From: Gigaspora margarita
Taxonomy: Eukaryota > Glomeromycota > Glomeromycetes > Diversisporales > Gigasporaceae
Assembly (NCBI GenBank): GCA_009809945.1
Contig: WTPW01003022.1
Coordinates: 230,188 to 294,187 of the forward strand
Reading direction: 5' to 3'
DNA length: 64,000 nucleotides
Shown: one piece after another, positions 57,053 through 64,000 of the stretch
Numbering within the stretch: the first letter of the stretch is position 1
Layout of the letters: every line of letters begins with the position of its first letter
Position numbers and translations under genes: made by a program
Notes under the pieces: model-generated
The model's input: only the letters and a program-made list of their open reading frames with translations
The model's database searches: none
What the model was told of the DNA's origin: nothing

Positions 57053-57658
57053 TTACAAGCATTATAGCCTTCTTAATATAATACCTTCAACATAACACAT
57101 GGCAACAGAGATCTTATAAGGATCAGAGAAGATATGAAGTGGTGTGCAAATGGAATATTACTTCACTAGAGCAGTTCGTTATATTTATTTATTAAAGAGC
57201 AAAAGAGTATTTATTTGGCAAAGATATTTTATTTATTTATAATATAATATTCAAAATAGATAACTATTCCTAAACATTAGAGGGAGGAGAGGGAAATCTG
57301 AGTCTAAGCCTAAAGCTTTTTAAAGCTAATGTACAAGAAAGCAGAAAGCTAGGGTTTATATATCTTTTCATCATTAGCAGTAGAAATTGTAGTAATGGTA
57401 GAAATAGTAGAAATGGTAGAAATATTAAAAATGGTAACAATAGTAAAAATGGTAACAATGGTAGAAATGGTAGAAATAGTAGAAATGGTAACAATGGTAG
57501 AAATAGTAACAATGGTAGAAATGGTAGAAATGGTAACCATTTCATTTGTTCTTCTATTTAACTATTTATAATAACAATAATATAATAATAATAATATAAT
57601 AAAATTAACTAAATAAAAATTAAAATAAGAATATAATATTAAAACTCATTCTATAACA
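57053..57658 (-). repeat. 3' LTR of the second LTR element
   Basis: Matches 62860-63444. It contains a 9-bp minisatellite (GGTAGAAAT and GGTAACAAT variants, about 57380-57540) that is longer than in the other LTR. The Leu/Pro/Phe-rich ORFs across it are by-products. Confidence 0.88.
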
Positions 57659-57675
57659 TTGCTGTTCCTTTTAAG
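57659..57675 (-). other. Purine tract of the second LTR element
   Basis: On the minus strand AAAAGGAACAGCAA directly precedes TGTTATAG. It is followed outward by CGAACTCTGTGAGTTT, close to the AATGAACTCCATGAGTT next to the purine tract of the first element. Confidence 0.65.
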
Positions 57676-57769
57676 AACGAACTCTGTGAGTTTCTAGATC
57701 TAATAAACTTTACAAAATAACAAAAAAATACTAAATATAATTTCTAATTATAAAATCCATGTCTGTATC

Positions 57770-57965
57770 TAATCCTTTATTTGACTCTGGTTCTTTTGAT
57801 AAATTCTTTGTTGGTGTTAGCACATGATCAATTTGTAGGTGTGGCTAAGGTTTGAGGCTAAAAAAATAGAAGTTTCTATTTTGGATTCTATTGTCTGAGT
57901 AATCAGTGTACCTGGGTTTGGTTCTGTTTCTAGTATATTGTCTAATTTGGTATGGTATTCCTTGA
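57770..57965 (-). pseudogene. Relic ORF at the 3' end of the second LTR element
   Basis: The minus-strand reading EYHTKLDNILETEPNPGTL, then LITQTIESKIETSIFL, runs about 45 codons before a stop. Position and acidic, Leu/Asp/Glu-rich composition recall the extra ORF at 35777-36205 of the first element. Homology is not proven. Confidence 0.35.
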
Positions 57966-59042
57966 AGATATTTTTAAAATATTGGGGAAACTTTCAAATT
58001 TAGTAATAAGGAGTTAGTTCAGTAATGAGAAAATATGATATGATATCAATTTGATTTACTTATCAAATTGATGGGTGATAGCCTAATTTGGGAATTAATT
58101 CAAATATGCACATTCATTATTATGCATAATTGTAAGAACTGGTAATTCATACATGATTGTTCTAAGAATTTTAACTCATAGTATAATCATTGTACTTCTT
58201 TGTTTTTCCGATACAACAAAAAATTTATCACATGGTTATTTTTGTATTTCCCATATGTTTTACATTTGCATTGGTCATATGCAAAAAGCTTGTTCAAGAA
58301 TACTTGTCAAAACTTGGCAAAACTTGTCAAAAATTTTCACTTAACATGTGTTTTAGCAATTTAGTTGTTGCTTTCTCTCCTTAAAAATTGTGAGGTCTCC
58401 GAACTTTCTTATTAATTTGTCTAAAATTAGCTTCTAATTTTCTAATTGGTGTTTATCGGTTAGCTAATTTCAAATTCTGTAACTTAATTTCTTATCGTTG
58501 TGACTTTTGTTATCGTGTTTACAGTTGGTTGATTTTCTATTCTGGGATAATCATCTCTATTATCTGTATCTATTTAAAATCTAGTTTTCAAATGTTTGTT
58601 TCTTTAAAAATTTTCACTAAATCTTCCCCAGTTAATATTCCTTTCTTTATCCTTTTCTTTTGTCCTTTTCCTGTCTTTAAATTTTCTAATTTATCTTCTT
58701 TTTTTTCTATTTAGATAGTTTTTTTTTTTTTTAAAAAAAAAACTTTTTTTGAACTTTTGCTTTGCTTTGCCTTTCCTCAGGTGTGTATACTTTCAGGCTG
58801 TGATCCTAGTCTTAGCACTTGCTATGTGTGAAGCTAGTTTTCTACGTCTGGGTGAGCACCCTATATTAAGTTCTATAACCTCTATAGTGGTCGCCCTGGT
58901 AGATATTTTCCCCTTTAAAACTTCATGTTCTTTTTTTGCACACGCTGTGATAGCCAACGCACTTGTGTTTATTTCTTTTCTCTTTTTAGTATATTACACT
59001 TAGAAATAGTCTTTTCTAATTCTTTTTTTATTATAATAGATA
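57966..59042. other. Interior of the second LTR element, part 1
   Basis: Mostly T-rich and non-coding. A minus-strand stretch of about 63 codons (58995-58797) reads SALAITACAKKEHEVLKGK, then STRATTIEVIELNIGCSP. It looks protein-like and Lys/Thr-rich but has no recognised domain. Confidence 0.35.
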
Positions 59043-59288
59043 GGTCATAGAAAGAAGTCTGAATCTGTTTCTTCTCATATTAAGTCACTTGAAAATTGCA
59101 TTATTAACTTTCAGGAGGAAGAGCAAAAAAGAAATCCTCCAGATGTTGAGGCTCTTCAACAAGAGAGTCAGATAGAATATTTGGTTCTCGAGAGCAATAG
59201 GTGGTGAGCACAGATGGCAGATCTAGAAGATGAAAATTATGATTTAAGACGAAGAATTAGGGAAATAGAAAGAAAAGGAGATAAATAA
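59043..59288 (+). pseudogene. Coiled-coil ORF fragment
   Basis: The plus-strand reading SVSSHIKSLENCIINFQEEE, with LQQESQIEYLVLESNRW, a TGA, then MADLEDENYDLRRRIREIER and a TAA. Leu-spaced charged residues indicate a coiled coil. It begins right after TAG in a T-rich context that could be a 3' splice site, so it may be an exon of a lost host gene captured in the LTR element. No known family. Confidence 0.4.
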
Positions 59289-59289
59289 A

Positions 59290-62200
59290 ATAAAAATAAT
59301 GAATATATTTTAAAAATTATTTTTTATATAGTATAATAATTTTTATAAATAAAATTTTTAAATATTTTAAAATTTTATAAATAAAAGGAAATAAATTAAA
59401 TAATAAAGTTTTAAATTTTTCGTAAGTTATTGAATAGTAATTATAAAGTGTCAAAAGTGTAAAGTTTTTGATTTCTGTGTCTAAAAATTTTAAGTGTGAT
59501 AAAGTCTTTGTCTTTTGCTAGTCTGTTTCATTTTTTTTCGTCTTTCAAGGGCCTTGTCTAGCTCTAAACAAGGGCTTAGATAACCATTATTATGTATAAA
59601 TTGTTTTGCGGTTCTGACCCTTGGTTTTGATCATGAATTGTAGTACATGTTCGGTCGGTCAGTCATAATCATAGTAGATAGTATAATCACTACATTACAC
59701 AAGAAGATCATGTGTAATTTAAATTAATAATTTTTTTTTGATTACATATGCTAATGCTTTTTCTCCTTTTTTTCAGAATATCGATCTTGGAACCGTCGTT
59801 GGTTTCAGAGTAGTTGCTAATAATAATTTTTTTTTGGAGTCATAGTTCTTGGAACTCATAAACTTCATTGTCATAAGTGGTATTAAAACTTTGTCAGTTT
59901 GGTATATTTGCTTCATCGTAGTCTTTTGCCATTACGGTCTTCTTTTACATTGCTATTCAGATTTCTGGGTCTATATTATTGAGGTAGGTGCCATTTTTAA
60001 TATTCTCAGCTTTGAGTTGTTCTATTTTTCAGTACTTCAAAAGTTTTCATTTAGGCAGTTCTTCATTCTTTTAGGTTTCGTTTTGCCTTCAGCATTCTTG
60101 TAGTTATAGATTTTGCAATTCGTGGACCTTTCTTGTGGGTCAGGTAGTATAAGATAGTCCTAGGGCTTGAGTTGGTCTTTATCTTTCTTTTCTAGGGGCT
60201 AGGCATGGTCTGTGTCAAATTCTTGGTATGTTTCTTTGAAATGGTCTTGTCTTTGTTCCGTTAGGCCTGGTCTTTCTTTCTACAGTCTTGGTATAGCTTG
60301 TTTCATAGAGCTCTTGTAGTTAGGTCTTTGTTGGTACCATCTGGACGTTTTTCTTTGTCTTTACTTCAGGGTCCTAGTGGGTAATTCTGGTAGGTCTTAG
60401 TTAACTTCTACAATTTTAATATGGTACGTGTTTTGTCACAGACTTATTAATTTTTTTTTTATTTCCTTCTACTTTGGGTTTATATATAAAAAATTTCTCT
60501 TTTCTGGTTTGCTAGGGTCTTGTTTTGGGTTCATTTCGGCATAGATTAAGTTTTTTTTTTGTTTTTGGTCAGTTCTTTTTAACTAAGTCTAGTGATCATT
60601 TTGTGGGTTCGGGATACTGCAGTAACGAATTACTGGGGCTTCTTGTGGGTTTGTCCTTGTCTTTTGGATAGTTCTATATCGTCAAAGTTCCATATGGTTT
60701 CTCATATTTGGACATTGAAAAGCATCAGAGGGAAATTCCTTGATACGTTTGGATAAGGATAGGAGTTAAACTAAAATCAGTTAGTGTTTAGGTTGATTTT
60801 TTTTCACAATTATTAACGATTTTTTCTTTTTATATATATATATATATCATCGAATGAATTATTGGTATGGTCAATGTGAACAAAATAATTGAGGCAGCCA
60901 AAATGATCACTTTGTGATCTATTGGCTCTGGGGGTTAGACTTCTAAGATAAGTATAGGTCTCTTTTTCTTTTTTTTTATATATGCAGGTCTTATCTTGTT
61001 CTATAGGGCCTTGGGTTTCTTGTTATTCTGGCACTAAAGTCTTCATTGGTCTCCTTCATATGTCGATTTATTGGTTTTAAACTTCTACTAAGATAAGTGC
61101 TAATTGCTTTCTCCTTATCTTTTTTCATGTATGTAGAGCCTTTAACTAATCATTTTTTTTGTTTAGCTGATGCTATGAAATCGATGGTACGATAATATTG
61201 CTAGATCTTGGACTGGTTGTATGCCAAATTAAGGCAATAATCAAGAGGCAACGGTGAATTAAGTTCAGTGAATCAGTTGAGATTGTGATAAAGCCAGGAT
61301 CTTTAGGAAAGACAAAATTTCAAATAGAGGGACATCAGGATTTTGGCGAATCGAGAATATTGGTATTCAGAATTTGGAGGTAAGAGCAAAAATAGGATTA
61401 CTGATGGAACAGGTTTGTAGGTAGGTAAGGGTTCAGAATTAAGATTCGGATTAGTAGTGATAGATCTTTTTTTTGAATTAGGTGAACACAGAGTTTAGGT
61501 AATTAAGGCTTAGAATTCAGTAGCTAAAAATGGGTAATATTTGGATAGATAAAAATAGGTGTTTAGAATCGTTAATTAGAAATAGATTAAGAATTGGATT
61601 AGGAATGGGGGTTTAATTGAAGAAATTAATGTATATATGTTAAATTAAAATTGAATATAAATAATGATATTAATAAACATATGTGCAATAAAAAAAAACT
61701 GGGTTGCTAGTATATATATGTGCACTGGGAACTGGGTATTAATAAAATTTTATTGCTTTGCTTTGCGATAGCATACATGTCATGTGATGCCATGAACTTC
61801 TAAATATTCAGGGTTCTTCGACATTCGACCACTTTTTTTTTTTAAAAAAAATGTTTTTTTTTTAACTTTGTTATTATAGCTTTTTTGTAGATATGGAGTG
61901 GCAAGCATATGGTAGAGTTCAGGTAGATTTGAAATTAGTGGATTTGGGGTTACGTGATATGGGAGGAATAGTGGGTTCGAGATTTAAGTAGATTTGGAAT
62001 AGTGGTGAGTTTGGGATTTGTACAAAAGTTTGAGGTCTTGGGGGACTCAGGGTTGATGAAGAAGGTGATAGTTTTGGGATTGATTAGTTTATGTTTAGAT
62101 AGATTTGAGGGTTTGAATAGTTAAAGGGGGTTTCAAAGGTGTAGATTTTGTGGGTTATAAGTAGAATCAGGTTAGGGTAAATGTGTTAAATTAAGGATAT

Positions 62201-62520
62201 TAAATAAAGTTAGAATTAAATAAATAAAGAAATTGGTTTGCTATAGCATTTATCAAATGTATTGATTCATTCGAGCATTCCTTGCCTCAATTCAGTTAGA
62301 ATTGGCTTCCCTTAACAAACATAATAATCTAAGCCTTTGCCTCAATTCAACAAGAGTCAGATTCAAAAATAATCTACAAAAATTCTGTATCTAAATAAAC
62401 TACTGAGTCTTTTAAAGATAAAATAAAATGTTCATTATTATTCTAGTTTAGAATAATTTCAAAACCAGTTATCAAAAAGAAGAGTCTATGAATAATTTAG
62501 AGAGTAAGAAAAGTATTAAT
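59290..62520. other. Interior of the second LTR element, part 2
   Basis: Non-coding. 59840-61180 is T/G-rich with GGTCTTG-like phrases. 61220-62170 is G/A-rich with GGATTTGGGATT-like phrases. No motif or gene could be supported. Confidence 0.35.
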
Positions 62521-62525
62521 TTGTT

Positions 62526-62765
62526 TTAAACAAAAAGTTTAGTTATTAAGTTGCAAAGTTCAATTATCAGGGTCCATGTTTCAAGTGAGAAATAATTGTT
62601 GTTTTTTTTTAAAAGATCTAATATAAGCTTTACTATCCCATTCCATTGTTGGCAAAGTTGTTGTTTCTTTTGTTCTTGTTGCTTTTGTTTTGAGAATCTT
62701 TTATTTTGCCTCTTTTTCCAAAAATAATATCCTTTCGTTATTCTACTTCTAAAGAAGGATACCAT
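62526..62765 (-). CDS. Short basic ORF at gag position
   Basis: 79 codons from ATG 62765, starting 77 bases inside the primer-binding site on the element's coding strand. The product is rich in Lys/Gln (KQKQQEQKKQQLCQQW) with a hydrophobic C-terminal half. This could be the truncated start of a gag gene, or chance. No conserved motif seen. Confidence 0.3.
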   Translation of the reverse strand: MVSFFRSRITKGYYFWKKRQNKRFSKQKQQEQKKQQLCQQWNGIVKLILDLLKKNNNYFSLETWTLIIELCNLITKLFV

Positions 62766-62841
62766 GTTTAAAAATATTTTCTAACTGTTTTTAATAATTT
62801 TTCAATTATTTTTAATATTTATGGCTGTTTTTAATGATTTC

Positions 62842-62856
62842 TGCCAGAAGGCACCA
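62842..62856 (-). other. Primer-binding site of the second LTR element
   Basis: The minus strand reads TGGTGCCTTCTGGCA, three bases from the LTR. It is the same sequence as in the first element apart from the inner end, so both use the same tRNA primer. Confidence 0.85.
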
Positions 62857-62859
62857 AAA

Positions 62860-63444
62860 TGTTACAAGCATTATAGCCTTCTTAATATAACACCTGCAAT
62901 ATAATACACGGTGACAGGGATCTTATAAGGATCAGAGTAGATATGAAACAGTGTGCAAGTGGAATATTACTTTACTAGAGCGGTTCATTATATTTATTTA
63001 TTAAAGAGCAAGAGAGTGTTTATTTGGCAAAGATATTTTATTTATTTATAATATAATGTTCAAAATAGATAACTATTTCTAAACATTAGAGGGAGGAAAG
63101 GGAAATCTGAGTCTAAGCCTAAAGCTTTTTAAAACTAATGTACAGGAAAGCAGAAAGCTAGGGTTTATATATCTTTTCATCATTAGCAGTAGAAATGGTA
63201 GTAATGGTAGAAATGGTAGAAATGGTAGAAATGGTAGAAATAGTAACAATAGTAGAAATGGTAGAAATGGTAACAATAGTAGAAATGGTAACAATAGTGG
63301 AAATGGTAGAAATGGTAACCATTTCATTTGTTCTTCTATTTAACTATTTATAATAACAATAATATAATAATAATAATATAATAAAATTAACTATGACAAT
63401 AAAAATTAAAATAAGAAAATAATATTAAAACTCATTTTATAACA
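62860..63444 (-). repeat. 5' LTR of the second LTR element
   Basis: Partner of 57053-57658. The 9-bp minisatellite (about 63185-63320) has fewer units here. Confidence 0.88.
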
Positions 63445-63553
63445 CTACCAAGCTTAAAGTTTTATTATTCCTAGTATAATTCCATGGTACAAAAACAAAA
63501 GGAAAAAAAAGAACAAGAAAAAAAAAAAATACTTATCTCGCTCAAGTTCAGTT

Positions 63554-63742
63554 TTGTCCCAAAAAAAACCTGAACCTACAAAAAAAAGAATTGATACTTA
63601 CTATAAGACCGATTCCCAGAATCTGTTAAGCCTAAAAGAAAAAAAAAAGAATACAAGATTCTATATAATATCACCACAAGACACTGGTGAAACACTAACT
63701 AATGTTGACACAGTAACAACTCAACTAACTGTGATACAGTAA
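63554..63742 (+). CDS. Hypothetical ORF fragment
   Basis: The frame is open from a TTG at 63554 (no ATG in frame) to a TAG at 63740-63742, and ends VDTVTTQLTVIQ. It is Lys/Thr-rich (KKPEPTKKRIDTYYKT). An ATG at 63484 is in another frame and stops early; the two frames are separated by A-runs, so a frameshift is possible. No domain known. Possibly the relic of a host gene. Confidence 0.25.
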   Translation: MSQKKPEPTKKRIDTYYKTDSQNLLSLKEKKKNTRFYIISPQDTGETLTNVDTVTTQLTVIQ

Positions 63743-63777
63743 TAGCTACAAAACACCAAATGATGAACTTAGTGCTT

Positions 63778-64000
63778 GTATTCGAATATACTATATTTAT
63801 GAATATATTCGAATATATAAATATTTATGAATATTCGAATATAAATTATAGATATTCGAATATTCATAAATATTCATAATATTTATGAATATTCATAATA
63901 TTTATGAATATTCATAATATTTATGAATATTCATAATATTTATGAATATTCATAATATTTATGAATATTCATAATATTTATAAATATTCATAATATTTAT
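63778..64000. repeat. 19-bp palindromic satellite, cut by window end
   Basis: From about 63850, ATAATATTTATGAATATTC repeats with a 19-bp period, each unit holding the self-complementary pair TGAATATTCA. The preceding 70 bp are irregular ATTCGAATAT palindromes. The array runs beyond 64000. Confidence 0.9.

Larger units (their letters stand above)
57053..63444 (-). mobile_element. Second LTR element, probably non-autonomous
   Basis: LTRs at 57053-57658 and 62860-63444 share ends TGTTACAAG … TATAACA. CTAC occurs at both outer flanks (57048-57051 and 63445-63448), a partial target duplication. A minus-strand primer-binding site and a purine tract are present. The 5.2-kb interior has no recognisable gag, protease, RT or integrase, only short ORFs. 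It shares the primer-binding site and sequence next to the purine tract with the gypsy element, so it was probably mobilised by a relative of that element. Confidence 0.82.

Noticed and set aside
57270-57545. Pro/Leu/Phe-rich ORFs resembling membrane repeats
   Set aside because: Translation of the 9-bp minisatellite in the LTR, and repeated identically in the partner LTR at 63079-63327.
58749-59003. 84-codon hydrophobic ORF on the plus strand
   Set aside because: The opposite strand reads as a more protein-like charged sequence. The hydrophobicity reflects T-rich composition.
1-64000. CRISPR array, bacterial operon or phage content
   Set aside because: All direct repeats lack unique regular spacers, there are no Cas-like proteins, and the elements are eukaryotic retrotransposons, SINEs and a Helitron.

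Overview
This window looks like gene-poor, transposon-packed nuclear DNA from a very AT-rich eukaryote. A fungus is most likely, and an arbuscular mycorrhizal (Glomeromycotina) genome fits best: there is a Helitron with a Pif1-type helicase, LINEs encoding APE endonuclease, RT and RNase H, Ty3/gypsy elements, tRNA-derived SINEs and many small inverted-repeat elements. The assignment is inferred from element content only. No intact single-copy host gene could be supported. Two runs of N (19283-19920 and 42145-42440) are assembly gaps, and both lie inside repeats.

Layout. 1-5100 is AT-rich non-coding DNA with a palindromic MITE (332-736) and several word-like repeats. 5156-10981 is the Rep/helicase gene of a decayed Helitron. 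11359-12566 is a TA-flanked inverted-repeat element split by a tRNA-headed SINE. 13531-13818 and 14068-14674 are two hAT-type MITEs with perfect 8-bp target duplications. From 15205 to about 48430 one old LINE copy (LINE A) is spread over some 33 kb because other elements landed in it in series. These are a hAT-like element (18831-31775) that itself holds another hAT-like element and a nearly full-length second LINE (LINE B, 20602-28342, 16-bp target duplication); a small hAT MITE (32218-32514); a 980-bp GC-richer SINE (32657-33636, 13-bp duplication); and a 13-kb Ty3/gypsy element on the minus strand (34618-47577). The gypsy element has been hit by at least three more insertions.

48500-57000 is a mosaic of minisatellites, inverted-repeat elements, a second SINE head, an almost pure A/T tract with a pogo-like MITE, and a 0.9-kb array of alternating palindromes. 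57053-63444 is a second minus-strand LTR element. It shares the primer-binding site and LTR edge sequence of the first but has no recognisable pol, so it is probably non-autonomous. The window ends in a 19-bp palindromic satellite that runs off the edge.

The coding sequences are almost all element genes broken by stops and frameshifts. The most informative content is structural: deep, readable nesting with target duplications; MITE families each built from one short repeated word; two arrays of alternating palindromes; and, in the gypsy element, a Cys/His-rich region between protease and RT plus an extra ORF after integrase.
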